Part shown: in pieces, positions 1 to 11,762 of the stretch
How the letters are laid out: each line of letters begins with the position of its first letter
How positions within the stretch are numbered: position 1 is the stretch's first letter
Assembly (NCBI GenBank): GCA_000349905.1
Contig: KB722740.1
Location: forward strand, 1,775,309-1,839,308
Direction of reading: 5' to 3'
Source: Volvariella volvacea V23
Taxonomy: Eukaryota; Basidiomycota; Agaricomycetes; Agaricales; Pluteaceae
Length of the DNA: 64,000 nucleotides
Program-made: the position numbers and the translations under genes
Notes under the pieces: model-generated
What the model was told of the DNA's origin: nothing
The model's database searches: none
What the model saw: only the letters and a program-made list of their open reading frames with translations

Positions 1-507
1 CGTAGGCGGTGGCGGCTGCACGGCGTATATTGAGTGAGACGTCGTAGACACGACAGGACTCATCACTCACTGGATATAAGGATGTCGTTCTCACTCCATT
101 CGAAATTCCGCAGAATGGTGTTGATGCCATATGAGACATTTGGTACCATTACGCATTCCTCGGTGTCAACGTGAAGGATTTTTGCTAGCTTCTCTCTCAC
201 TCCATTCATAAAGGGGTGATAGATACTGCGGCTGAAATAATCTGGATTCAGTTCTATTTGCGCGGAAATGCTGAGATTTGCGGCCTGGACGGGGAGTGGG
301 AGAGAGCCAAATGATCCTAGAATTAATGTATACGGTAAATAGAATAGTAGAGCGCGAACAGAGAAATGGTGACTAGCCATGATTGAGGTTTATGTAGCCA
401 GGATCCAAGGCAAAAAATCTGAGCATAGAATGACCGAATCGTGGAGGTGGCTCTCGATACCATTGAGATTCCTCATCAGAAATGAATCGAGGTCCAATTG
501 TGGTCAT
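1..507 (-). CDS. Class V PLP-dependent aminotransferase / isopenicillin-N-epimerase-like protein (5' part, runs off the window)
   Basis: Only the N-terminal part is in the window. The spliced model is complement(join(<1..15,71..316,378..507)), starting at the ATG complementary to 505-507. The protein reads N-L-N-H-G-S-F-G-S at the first junction, then a stretch with N-x-S-Y-G-I-N and D-I-L-I-S-T, which is the typical start of fold-type I class V PLP enzymes of the isopenicillin N epimerase / cysteine desulfurase type. The PLP lysine lies outside the window. The first intron (317-377) only keeps the frame with a GC donor; the second (16-70) is a normal GT-AG intron. Members act as aminotransferases, lyases or epimerases on small amino-acid substrates, and the substrate here is unknown. 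It shares its upstream region with the divergent esterase at 949. Confidence 0.8.
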
Positions 508-948
508 TGCTGGAATAGAGACACCGGGTGAGGGCCTTCAGAAAGATAGGCAGTGGGTTGGGAGAATTTCCTGAGAAAAATGTGAATATATAGGTGCACT
601 GGACAAGGTCAACACGCCTCGTATTTCCAATAGGAAGTGCAAGGGCTCTGTATGCATATCATCGCGCTTGATGGATGCAAGTGACGACCCTTGGTACATA
701 AAATAGACTCGGGCGTAGTATAAATGATTGCGGGCGGCGGGCCGTCAATAAACTGGCGTTGTGATAAGCACGTGCCCGAAAATACCTCAGTAGGTGAGAA
801 GGGCACACGCACCGCGGGAAGGGCTGAGCAAGTGGAGGCCGCAAGTTTCCCAATTCATCACCCATGGCAATGACAAACATCTGGACTAGAAGAATGGCTC
901 CCACACTCAGCCGTGTTCATCCTTGCTCGCATCACCATCTCAAGAAAA
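508..948. promoter_or_regulatory. Divergent intergenic region between PLP enzyme and esterase
   Basis: The 441 bases separate two start codons that point away from each other, so the stretch must hold both promoters. The only open frames here are short and lack recognisable content. I see no clear TATA box or repeated operator. Shared regulation of the two genes is an inference from layout only. Confidence 0.5.
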
Positions 949-2618
949 ATGGTTTCTGGGCTATCTAATGGGGCCAAAGAAAACTTCAAGAGCATCCTGG
1001 TAGGCTACTACATGGAGTTTCATTCAACCCTGCTTGATTCGGGATAGACGGAGGCAGTCAGGGATGGAATCGCGCCTGCTCTTGTCTTTGGCGTCAGCAA
1101 CACCGAAGGGGAACTGCTATTTGCTTCGGCCAGTAGCCAGGCGTTGGCAGATGTTACAGATGTCACCGTAGACGAGAACAGTATATTTTGGGTTTGCAGT
1201 CATACGAAGCTCGTTACGACAGTACGTGGTGTTATCAGGATCGAGTAGCAGTTCACATCTTTGATGACCTTGCTCAGATCGCGGCCCTGCAATTGGTTGA
1301 ACAAGGGAAATTGGATCTCGATGCACCAGTTTCTCAATTTGCACCAGAGCTCTCCAAAGTAGTTGTTATCAACGGCTCCACGCTACATGAAACAAGCAAT
1401 GACATTTTAGTTCGGCATCTGTTCAATCATACCAGTGGTATCTCCTACGAGAAGGAACGGGTCATCTCCTATGGGCTTCCACGACCCTATTCAAATAGAT
1501 TTACCCAAGAGGACCCCATTGGGATGTTTTTCAAATTGTTGAAGGCAAGCATCCTATACCCCTTCCATTTTATGTGAGAACTCACTTATAATAGCGTGAT
1601 TACCCAGGTGTACCTTTGAAGGATGAACCTGGATCTAGTTGTAAGAGATTTGCGACTGATTTGCAATAGCTGAACATTCCTGAACAAGCGATGATACAGT
1701 CGTTTATGGATACTCAACGGAAATACTTGGCTTTATTGTTCAACATGTGTCAGGGAAATCCCTGGAGCAATATTTGTGAGTACTAGTTCATGTGCGAAAT
1801 AGTACATCGAGGTTAATCCACTGTCTTAATCAGCAAAGATCATATATTTACACACGTTGGAATGACTACAACAAGTTTTCATCGAACTCCTGAGCTGACC
1901 CAGAGAGCCATCCCTATCGCCCTTAGAGATACGGGCGACCAGGGTCTAAAATTCAATGCCATAGATGAGGCCGCACTTATCGAGCTACAATCCGATAACG
2001 GTACATTGAGTTTCTCGAATACATCACCAAGAAACGTGATAACTTATTTGCTAAATGCAGTGAATATCTATCTCGGGGGTATGGGCCTTCATACTTCCTT
2101 GAGGGATAATCTCGCTTTACTCAGGCACTTATTAAGGATATATGGTGAATCCCGTATCTCTCTCGTTGCATCCCTTATTCTTAATATCGCTACTCAGCCG
2201 GTTTGCCGGTTAGTAGCCCCGTTCTTAGCCAAGAGGCTGTTAAAAGCCTCTTTATACCAACGCTGTCGGATCACGCCGCGAAAGCCCTCAATGACTGGGC
2301 AACACCACAACGCGTCAACGATTACAACGACCTACAATGGGGGAATGGGCTATGCCTCAATACCACGGATTGGCCAGGCAAACGGAGAAAGTGCTCGGGG
2401 TGGTGTAAGTCCTCCAATTTCGTCATTTCCCAACTGTCAATCCTCATGGATATCGGCATGTGGGATTAGGGTTTGGATGGGCGGGAACATATTTTATGTT
2501 AGATCCCACCACAGGCATAGCTGTCATACTAGGAGCCCAGGTTATCCCGACCAGAGATCCGCAAGTTATTGCTTTGTGGAAGAAGCTGGAAGAGGCGGTC
2601 TATGCTGGGTTGTTGTGA
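949..2618 (+). CDS. LovD-like serine beta-lactamase-fold esterase/acyltransferase
   Basis: Nine exons: join(949..999,1048..1221,1278..1544,1595..1640,1700..1775,1834..2000,2061..2144,2198..2404,2470..2618), giving an intact 406-residue protein, the usual length of this family. The class C beta-lactamase/transpeptidase signature S-x-x-K is S-H-T-K at about residues 68-71, followed by the helix A-A-L-Q-L-V-E-Q-G-K-L-D-L. The second motif, V-Y-G-Y-S-T-E (about 181-187), supplies the catalytic tyrosine. A long segment I-Y-L-G-G-M-G-L-H is also typical. Such enzymes hydrolyse esters or transfer acyl chains to small molecules (LovD in lovastatin synthesis), so this may be a tailoring enzyme. There is no signal peptide. 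Intron 3 (1545-1594) needs a GC donor. The substrate is unknown. Confidence 0.85.
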
Positions 2619-2864
2619 GCTAGAAACAACAAGCGAGGATATGAATAGGATATTATTCTGCCCTGTAGGTACATACCTGTCGTAATCAACATGAGGATTC
2701 TTAGCAGCTTTTCTGCAACGTCGACACCTCGACTACGGGTGATAAAGCACAACAGCATAAAATAGCACAAGGAGAAAACACTCCTATGAGAACTTCAAGC
2801 GTACTAGTATGTGACTAAACTACTTCTTTTGAACACCTAATTAATCATATCCTCGAATAAATCA

Positions 2865-4123
2865 TCAACATTGACCCCCAGCCACATCAATGCCTTGTAA
2901 CAAAGGGATGTCAGCGTCGGTAAACCTCCGGAACCTGCCCTGTGGAACACCAGCAAAGGCAGCGTCAAATCGTGCTTGGCTGTTATCTGCTCCTGGAACT
3001 TCGCGAATCCAGATGCAGGCGATAGAGTCTCCGTATTTGGCGAATCTAGAGAGTCGACATTGACATAAGCACAAATGAGGTTGAAATGCTTTAGTAGTTG
3101 GGTACTCACGCCTCAGCGTAAATCTCAGGGTCTCTCTGAGTAGAATCACCGATCGTCAAGAACCTCTTGTTTGGGTACATTCCCTTGACTCTGTCGATCA
3201 TCGAGATCTTGTAAGTCTCAACACCATCACCTCCAGCGAAGTCGAGCAAGGTTTGGGGGTTGATCAGGGTAAGGTTTTGGAGCAAGAGAGGGCCACGGGC
3301 TTGAGGGAAGTTTGTACCGATAAAGTCGCGAAGAAGGGGATAGAGCTGGAATGGAGACCCGCTGATATAGATGAATTGAGGGTCGTTGAGGGACCGGGAG
3401 AGGGAGCTGTAAAGATCGGGCATCCCAGGCACAAACTTCGGGGCTTCAAGGAGAGTCGACTTTGCCAATGCCAATTTGTCCAGGACGTTGGAAATCTTGA
3501 TTGTGTCATCGACATCTAGCGAATAGCGGATTAAACGAGGTAAGGTAAGTGAATTATATTCATTGACATTGACACGCACCTGAGATAACGCCAAAACCGG
3601 AATCAGGAGAGTTGAAGATGGTCGTGGTGATCGTCCTCCTGTCAAGCGAACTCAAACGAACTTGACCGGTCAGTTGTCTTGCGGTGTTGCAAGCTCCAAG
3701 AGAGACGTTTTGAAGGCCCATTCCAAGGTCTGGGAATCCACCTGTAGCAGGCAAAACTGCAGTTTGGCTGCAACCAGGAACATCGAGCTCGACCGCTTTT
3801 CCAGAGACTCCGACAGCCGCGAAAATTTTGAGACGATCCCTTACGGTCTGGATGCTATCGCCGATGGGAATGTCGAGAGCGTCTATGAGGGTATCGAGAA
3901 GACCGAAGTCAATTTGACGAACAGAAACGAATGATTGTAAGCCGACAAGGGTGTTTCCCGGATTCGCTGGATCAGGGAATGCGGCAGCGTCGAATACAAT
4001 GGCGTCGTTCAAGACGTTAAGGGCGCTCCCGAGGAAAGCGCGTGACTCTAGAGATGTTGGCAAGGCATGAGTGCCAGTGACAGCAGCGAGCGCGAACGAA
4101 ACGAGTGTAGTTGCGAATCGCAT
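2865..4123 (-). CDS. Secreted APP1-like phosphatase (phosphatidate phosphatase APP1 catalytic domain)
   Basis: Three exons: complement(join(2865..3045,3110..3515,3580..4123)), 376 residues. It starts with a signal peptide rich in Ala/Leu/Val ending near T-H-A-L-P. The catalytic part begins at the first junction with D-V-D-D-T-I-K-I-S (about residues 182-190), the HAD-type DxDxT motif of the APP1/DUF2183 catalytic domain. It is followed by Y-I-S-G-S-P-F-Q-L, a D-G-V-E-T-Y-K-I segment and the terminal G-D-S-T-Q-R-D-P-E-I-Y motif. Yeast App1 dephosphorylates phosphatidate at actin patches; secreted fungal relatives with this lone domain are uncharacterised, so the substrate here is open. The gene converges with the esterase, with 246 bases between the stop codons. 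Confidence 0.85.
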
Positions 4124-5533
4124 GTTGGTTGTCGATTAAATTAACGAATAAATGAACGTGATAGAAGCCTAGAAACACAAAGTAAATGTGAGCGAACGTC
4201 TTTTATACGCGTCGGGGAGAAGGACGAACGTGGGGACGTTTAGTTGATGATACAATTAGGGGATGAGGAAGTAGTAGTGTCACAAGTGAACCAGCACGCA
4301 GAGAACTTGAGAAAAAGATCAAATGGGGAACGAAAAGGAACTTCACTAGGAAGCCCGGTTTGAAGAAAGAGAACGAGAAGGGAGAGAAGGGGAAGATGGC
4401 AGGTGATTCTGTCTTACTGGTTTATATCTCAAGTCACTGCATGCGGGGCGCGCGGTCAATGAAATCCTTCTAATTGAATCGGACCCCATCTGTGTCCCCT
4501 GCCAAGGGATAACACACGAGAATTGATGGTGGTCGACGAGCGGTAAGCCAACATCAGGTAACCTGTTGCGCCATTAGCAACCAGGCTGGTGGACATCCAT
4601 TACTCACCACACCTCCACTGACCCGGGGACCTTGTTACCCTAACTCTAACGCAAGATAACCTCCCTGGGACAATCCTCTCTCCCGCTGCGATGGGTTCGC
4701 GCTGGAGATACCAGCTCACTTCACTAGAGGAGGCATGCTCTAGGCTTGACGGGGCCCTAGAAACACATGTGATCCGGGCAGCATCGGTTTGAGGGCCAAA
4801 TGGGCTGACCAAAGACCTATGACAATCATATGGCGCTGCATGTACATGAACACTACCATCAAATCCCTGTGTGCTCTGCTGTCGATCTCTGTTGGATCAG
4901 CGTGACCCAACCCTGCTGATGCGCTGTCCATCATTGGATGTTGGTTGGGCGGCTCTTGGCAAATTATTTCCGAGTCCCCGGAGAAATTTGAACCTGAAGA
5001 CATCAATTCTCGACACTTGTGGCAATTCATGACCTCGGTGTCAACAGGTGGATCTGCTGAGCGTGAGGTTGAGGCGAGGACCGCTCTGCTGGTGAGAAAC
5101 GAACAGGGTTATATTTACCAACAACAGGTACCCACAACCTTTGGGCTCTCGGGCATCTCGTCTTTCGTTGCTCTCCAAGATGAAGCCCTTACAGAACGTG
5201 ACATCCTCAAGAAATCCGCCCTCGGTTCCATCAGGGAGCTTCGTAAACTCGACGTAGCCAGCGGTATTGATCTTGACCGCAAGCCATCGCTCAACCAGCC
5301 GGCCAAGGACCCACCCGCCAATCAACCCCTTGTTCTCTCATGACGGGCTGCCGCTCTCCTTCATCCGAGGATGTTCTGAGAACCAGGATTCCCATCGGCA
5401 TTGAATTGTGCTTGCTGGCAGCTAGAATGATGACGACTTAATAATGTCTTCGTGGCCAGCAAAACATCCTTCTGGCCGGCCACTCCCTACTATCTCAAAG
5501 CAAGCTTGAGATTCAAACTGAATCCACACACCA
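4124..5533. other. Intergenic region with an unassigned open frame (4945-5343)
   Basis: About 1.4 kb between the APP1-like gene and the GMC oxidoreductase. An open frame on + at 4945-5343 (132 codons) has a moderately protein-like composition (one stretch reads A-L-T-E-R-D-I-L-K-K-S-A-L-G-S), but I recognise no family. The opposite strand is also open over most of the same stretch (5041-5325), so one frame is a shadow or both are chance. The left part (4124-4400) is purine-rich and probably promoter and 5' UTR of the APP1-like gene. Confidence 0.3.
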
Positions 5534-8273
5534 ATGCCTATCATTAACACAGAGCAGTTCATTTCGCAGACATTTGATTATGTTGTTATTGGTGGAGGAA
5601 CAGCCGGAATAACTCTCGCATCGAGGTCTATCAACCTTATCTTTCACTTCGAGTTGAGCTCAATTCTCTCTCTAGGCTCTCAGAGGACCCAAATGTGAAT
5701 GTAGGTGTAATAGAGGCAGGAGGTTACTATCACGCTTGTCGAGAGATCGACACGCCAGGTACGCAGCCCTTCTACATCCGTTGTTTGGTCGTGTCGTTAA
5801 TATATGAGTGGTATCCCAACGCCTAGGTGCTCTTGGACAAGTGATTGGACACCCAAAATATGACTGGAACTTCTCCACTACTTCGCAAGAATACCTCAAT
5901 GATAGGGTCATTCCACAACCACGAGGTAAAGGTATCGGTGGTACCTCCTTGGTAGGTATTTGATCATGATCATTGCGCATATACCCCATCTTCTCTGCAG
6001 TAGTGGACTCTTTGTTCTACCAGATGTTGATGCAGGTTCCAGGTGAACTTTATGGCCACTTGCCGTCCCTCCAAAGCGGAGTTGGACTCGTTCGAAGAGT
6101 TCGGAAACAAGGGTTGGAATTGGGATTCCTTACTTCACTACATGAAGAAGGTACCCTATTTCTTTATTCTTAGCATGAAAACTATTCATGCCACCCCGCC
6201 TAGAGTGAAACACTTCATATTTCTGAGACTCCCAAGGATATACCCAGCAGAGAAGAATACCTACCAGCACCCATTCCTCAGGCTCACGGAACAGAAGGTG
6301 GTTCCCTCGATGCTCATCTTCCCTCGTTCATTAACAAGCCCCGTAGGACCTGTGCACAAGCTGTTCCCGGGAAAGAGGCTGGATATCACTAATGAGCTAA
6401 TCAGAGGCGCAGAGACTCTTGGTGTTCGATGGAATCCAGAACCGGTACACTACTATTTCAATGGAACTGACTTCCACTCACAATAGAATATAGAACAATG
6501 GGAACAACACGGGTTCATGCACACCAATGATGACAATTAATCCCGAAACCAGGACGCGATCTTCGGCGGCAGCGGCTTATTATGACCCTATTTGCACTAG
6601 AGGGAATTTGAGTGTGCTTGTGTACGCCCGAGTCAAGAAGGTTCGTCGGGTTTTCTTATTTGGCTGCTTGTATTTCTCATTTCTGGCAGATTATACTCGA
6701 ACGACAAGATGACGGATTGCATCGTGCAGTCGGAGTTGAATTTATTAAGGACGAGATGGAGTATACTGTTGGGGGTGTGAGGAAAGATGTCATTGTCTCT
6801 GCAGGTGAGTGCATCACCACTTCTCAAGTAGGATCCATATACCCGGACTTTTTTTATCTAGGAACGTTCCAAACACCACAAATTCTCGAACTGTCGGGAA
6901 TCGGAAATAAGAATATTCTATCTAGGCACGGCATTGCCACTCATATTAGCTTGCCAGGCGTCGGCGAGAATCTGCGTGCGTTTCCTTTAGCCATTCATTC
7001 AAGGGGATTGCATAGCTGATAACCTCTATGGGGTCTAGAGGAGAACTTTGGTGTTCAGATTGTGGCTGAAATTGACCCAAAGTATGAGACGTTTGACATA
7101 CTCAGAGATCCCATAGAATTGGCGAAGCAACGTGAATTACTGTGAGTTTTAGTCGACATTTGACCGTGGATTATCATGATCATTGCTTTCTTGCAGTACG
7201 AAAGGGCAGGGTCTCCTAACGTCCGTCCCAGTTCAATCATTCATGTTCGTTCCAATGGGCAACCTACTCTCCTCAGAGGATACTATCAAAGACAAGATTC
7301 AGCACTCAGCAGATGAATACCTCCGCCAACAGACTCCTCTTGAGCTACGACCAGGACTCAAGAAGCAATATGACCTGCAACATAGTTGGTTTGACGACGA
7401 GACACAGGCACAAGCGGAGTAAGCAAGGACACCCGATGCGTTAATTTCAATTTACTCACTCCATCCTTCCCAGAATCCTAGTCTATACAGGATACCAACC
7501 GATCCGCGGCGCTAATACGGGACCAGTTCAGGGAAAACGATACATCTCCTTAACCTGCGCAATGATGCACCCCCTCTCCCGCGGTTCCTCGCATATCTCC
7601 GTGCCGCCAACTCACTCGGCTAACACCACTACCCCGCTCTTCTCTTCAGCATCGCCCACATCTCCACCTGCGATTGATCTAGGCGTGTTTTCCAACGAAG
7701 TCGATCTGGATATCTTGGTGAAGATTGTGGAGTTTGCTCTGAAATATTTGAAATCTGAGGCTTTGAGTGACGTTGTGAAGGGCATTGAATGGCCACAAGG
7801 ATCGGTCCTTGAGGGAGCTGGACTGGGAGATAGAGATCTTGCAGAGAACGCTGACCCGAATGTCAAGGAGCGTCACCGGGACGTGCTGAGACAGTGGATC
7901 AAGCAATGGGTCAGGACGATATTCCATCCGATCGGTACTGCCTCTATGATGAGGAGAGAAGACGGAGGTGTGGTGGACCCGGAATTAAGAGTCTGGGGAA
8001 CGCAAAATTTGAGAGTGGTGGATGCTTCTATTATTCCGATTGTAAGTCAGCCTTTCAGCACCAAGTTCGCTTGTGGTTTCGTCCTGGAAAGCCTGAGCGG
8101 GTGGCTTACGCTCTGTATTTATAGCAATTATCCTGCCATCCTATGTCCATCGTGTACGGGATTGCGGAGAAGGTACGTCCTTACCATTGCTATAGATTTG
8201 CTCTTGCTTGGGGATAATGTTTTTACCTTAACAGGCGGCGGATGTTCTACGTAATGGAAAGCCCGTTGTATAA
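5534..8273 (+). CDS. GMC family FAD-dependent oxidoreductase (aryl-alcohol/glucose-oxidase-like), possible frameshift near 6340
   Basis: Model: join(5534..5625,5676..5758,5827..5951,6043..6150,6204..6297,6347..6444,6494..6640,6690..6804,6862..6975,7039..7141,7197..7418,7474..8041,8125..8172,8235..8273), about 651 residues. The FAD-binding GxGxxG is V-I-G-G-G-T-A-G at about 18-25; then come R-G-K-G-I-G-G-T-S and P-G-V-G-E-N-L-Q. Near the C-terminus is F-H-P-I-G-T-A-S-M, then V-V-D-A-S-I-I-P and C-H-P-M-S-I-V-Y-G-I-A-E-K-A-A. Both regions with the catalytic His and second base are present. Family members oxidise alcohols or sugars with O2, giving H2O2. I see no signal peptide. The segment 6298-6346 can be removed as a 49-nt GT-AG intron, yet its reading frame looks family-like up to an extra C in CCCC (6339-6342), so the gene may instead carry a one-base insertion. 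Confidence 0.88.
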
Positions 8274-8892
8274 TTCCTCAACTGTTTGGAGTGGCTGGAC
8301 TACTGTATGTACCTTGATGTGTGCAACGCGACTATCTGGTACTATTCCCAAACTTAATCCCGAGATGAGTTAGCTCCCCTGATGTAACAGCGCCGTCCAA
8401 TGGCTGTGATTGCACTAGCATTGCTATAGCAATCACCGTATCAATTCGTCGCTCTAGGAGAGCAACTATAACACCCTACAAATAAATGGTTTGCTAACCA
8501 CGGCTGTGCCGTCATTACCGTTCCAGATCTGCATCCTTTGACTTACAATGTTACATACGGCATCTCGCGGACTTGGGCTACTTAACCACATCCGGTGCTG
8601 TCAATAGTGTCATGAGTGCGTTCCTTAAGCTTGTGACCTGCAAAGTCAGTTTTCCCTGACATACTGCACTATACAGTCTATGCCGAAGTTGAATTCCTAG
8701 AGGGGCCTCGGCTTGATGTTGTTTTCACGTTCTACGCCACAGTTCGGCGTGAAGGTGGGCGTGTTGAGCTGAACGAATGTATTGCATCTGTAGATAGACT
8801 CCCCCCGGTATGGGCACGCGAAGATCCTGTTCCCGAGTCCTTTATAAGGGCAAGCTACAGCGATAGCGTGTGGTTCTTTCACGCTGTTTGCC
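8274..8892. other. Intergenic region after the GMC gene
   Basis: Holds the 3' UTR of the GMC gene and the presumed promoter of the cupin gene. I found no convincing coding frame or RNA gene in these 619 bases. Confidence 0.4.
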
Positions 8893-9687
8893 ATGTCCGC
8901 CCCGAGCGAAGGACCGAGTCGCCTGGAACTTCCAGAGACGATCACATTGGACAAGGGGATCACAATGGTGAGCATATATGCATGTATTTTAGCTGATTTT
9001 GACCTATAGCAATCACTCCTGGGATGCGCAGACATTCCTCCGTGATGCTCCCTTCCTGACTAGAGTCCATATATCCAGTGCTTCTGATACGGCGCCCTTT
9101 CACGTCCCCCTCCACTATCACACCACGCACGACGAGGTATTTCGTGTTGTAAAGGGCAAGTTGCGGATTACCATGATTATAGACGGGAAGACTGAAAAGA
9201 AGGTGTGCACACCTGAGGATGGGGAGGTGATAATACCAAAGGGAGTAGTGCATGGTGTGGACATGAAGGGGCTTGAGGGTACTGACACTGTTATTGAGGA
9301 GAAGACTGATCCAATGGTGAGTAGAGTATCAAATACCGAAGCCTGTTTAGAGAACCTGTGACTAAGCACCCAACGATAATACACACGATCTAGGATGACC
9401 AGGAGTTGTTTTTCCGCAACATCTGTAGCAGCTTTGATAAATCGTTACTGTGGATGATTCTAGGGGCGATGCAGGCATGCTATTATGGGGACACAACGTT
9501 CGTGCTGCCCATACGGGTGGACTGGCTGGAGAAAGCTGTGAGTGCCTTCTTTTCGTCTTCCGCTGTATTTCTAGTGACCGCCGCCTCTTACTTGTTGTAC
9601 CCGCTTCTGTGACAGCTGGCCGCACTGTTAGGGTACTACATTCCCTATTGGCTGGGGCTTGAGAGGAAATACAAGAGCTTGAGATAG
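8893..9687 (+). CDS. Cupin-domain protein with C-terminal membrane segment (5' end uncertain)
   Basis: The 3' exons close cleanly: a cupin exon ending at 9316, then 9394..9537 and 9616..9687. The cupin core shows H-V-P-L-H-Y-H-T-T-H-D-E-V-F (three His and a Glu that can bind a metal), then V-V-K-G-K-L-R, and the second motif G-E-V-I-I-P-K-G-V-V-H-G, so it is a single-domain RmlC-like cupin. The last exon encodes L-A-A-L-L-G-Y-Y-I-P-Y-W-L-G, a likely membrane-associated helix with a basic tail. The likely start is the ATG at 8893 (exon to 8967), but this exon and the cupin frame are out of phase and I found no normal-sized GT-AG intron that joins them. Either an exon is missed or the gene is damaged. 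The function cannot be told from the fold alone. Confidence 0.65.
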
Positions 9688-10396
9688 ATGTGTTGCAGGA
9701 TTCGCGCTCGTTTGTCAAGACTTGACGTCGACGTCGTACAGTCTTGGTGTATGTTTAACTGTTATCAGGTCTACCACAACCGCCATCAGTTTTTCTGTCT
9801 ATTGTGCTGTACAGCATGTTTAATCACGACGAGGATTCTCTCTTCTCGCGACCCTACATGTGGAGTTTGGCCGCATGTCAAGCCGAATCCGATACACCTG
9901 TAGTTTGATTCCGACGCGCATATTCGATCCCGTCTCGTCGTCAATTTGAATTGTATTTTTAATTTGCGATCGCACACCGCAAATGGTGACGACATGGCTC
10001 AAACTATGCCTCCATTGATGACATCGTGTGGTACTGGGACGTACGTCGATCTTTACGCGTGCTAAAGTTATAGGCCATCTGTGTATAGTGCAAACTGTTC
10101 TGCACCGTCCCTCGAGTTTTCTACCTCTGCGATCGCCCTGCCCCCTTTTCATTGAGCTCGTGAAAGTGCCCCTCGTTATCACATTCATCCCCTTTCTGCA
10201 AAGTCTCGCTTTGGACTTGAACTGCTGCTGTTTCGTCTTTGTCCGCTAGCTCTCGTTGGTAAGCAGCGACTCGATTCGCCATTGCGTTCCTAATCTTATC
10301 AGAGTTCGACAGACTCCGTCGAGTAAGCTTCAGCGTCCAAACGCACTCGCCTCCCCCTTTACCCCCACTTCGCCTAGTACCTCTCGGACAAAAACC
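9688..10396. other. Intergenic region before the first GT8 gene
   Basis: About 0.7 kb with no supported gene. The last 200 bases are pyrimidine-rich (runs of TC), as expected for a fungal promoter and 5' UTR leading to the strong start context AAAACCATGG at 10391-10400. Confidence 0.4.
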
Positions 10397-11762
10397 ATGG
10401 CTTCATCCTTCTTCCTCTTCAAGTCTCAGAATCGCTATTCAGGCCCTGGGGATTACTACACACCACTCCCTGCATCCACCGCACCAACGCCAAGCACAGA
10501 CAAGCCAGGGCAATACCACAAACATTCCTCTTCGTCTAGCTCGACCTCCTCTGACACAGCTGCGGAGCCTGACACTGGCTATGGCCACTCTTACAACACG
10601 CCAGAGGCCGGATACGACAAGAGCGGGCACATGAGCCTGCCGGGGTCAGTCCAGTTTGTCTGGTACACCGTCAAGAGCAGATGGCAGGAGCACATATCGC
10701 CCTTGGCGGGAGCGTTGATGCTCGTCTTGATGGTTGTCTTCGGTCTGACGATCGCGATTGTGGTGTTTGCGTTGAAGAGGCCGAGATACAACCCGCTAGA
10801 TAATTACCAAGACATGTAAGTGTCCGATTCGTCCACCGAACACGATACTGACCTAAATGCTGAATAGAAACCACGCTCCGCTTGTTAAACCGGAATACAC
10901 CTCCAACGCGACCGCCTCGGATGAGCGAGCAGTCGTATCTACGTTGTATACGGATTCGTACGCTTTATCTGTAGCCGTCCTGGCCTATTCAATCAGGAAA
11001 GCTCGGGTCAACTCCCGCCTCATACTAGGATACTTGGCAGATCGCGTCTCACCCGAAGCACTCTGCATTGCTCAAGCAGCCGGATGGGATCTCCTCCCCA
11101 TACAATTCATCGCACCACCGCACAATGGATCGGGCATAAGCCAACGCTTCACGGACCAATACACGAAACTCAACATCTGGGGACTCGACAAAATTGGCAT
11201 CCGACGCGCGGTCTATCTGGACGCGGATACGCTTGTGAGAAGGAACTTTGACGAGCTGTTTGATGCGCCATGGGATTTCGCCGCCGTGCAGGATGTGTAT
11301 GACAAGTTGGGCTTTGTGGTTGCGTTTAATGCTGGGGTTATGGCGTTTACTACGTCGAGTGACGTGTTGGAGGATATGAAGGCCAAGATTGAGGAGGTTA
11401 GGTTCCCGAAGAAGGAGGCGGAGCAAGCATTCTTAAACGTCTATTATGGACCTAAAGCCGTCCGGCTGCCGTATGCATATAATGCGAATCTGGCGATCAA
11501 GCAGAGGTGTAAGGAGATGTGGAGGGGGATGGAAGAGGATATGAGGATCGTACACTATACGGTGGTGAAGCCGTTCTTGATCAACTGGAAGAAGGAGAAT
11601 AATTTTGTGTTTTCGGTGGAGGAGATGAGGCAGGTAATGCAGGATGCTGAAACGAGGGAGAAGGGGCTGTTCAAGGAGGAGGTGCGGTGGTGGGCAGAGG
11701 CGTTTGAGGAGATGTGGGGGGATATCGGGCACAGTATTGGTTTGTGCTCTCGGAGAACGTAG
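10397..11762 (+). CDS. GT8 family glycosyltransferase, type II membrane protein (tandem copy 1)
   Basis: Two exons, join(10397..10815,10868..11762), 437 residues. The start is the ATG in AAAACCATGG. Residues 1-95 are Ser/Pro/Tyr-rich and probably cytosolic. One membrane helix follows (L-A-G-A-L-M-L-V-L-M-V-V-F-G-L-T-I), then a short basic stem K-R-P-R-Y-N-P-L-D. The catalytic part is glycogenin-like: S-T-L-Y-T-D-S-Y-A-L-S-V near its start, the metal/UDP-binding D-x-D in V-Y-L-D-A-D-T-L-V-R, F-N-A-G-V-M at the sugar site, and H-Y-T late in the domain. GT8 enzymes move glucose, galactose or related sugars from nucleotide sugars. The topology suggests a Golgi or plasma membrane role rather than cytosolic glycogen priming. 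The acceptor is unknown. Confidence 0.88.

Noticed and set aside
609..904. Open frames on the minus strand between the PLP enzyme and the esterase
   Set aside because: No recognisable motifs, no consistent exon chain, and they lie in the shared promoter of two well-supported genes.
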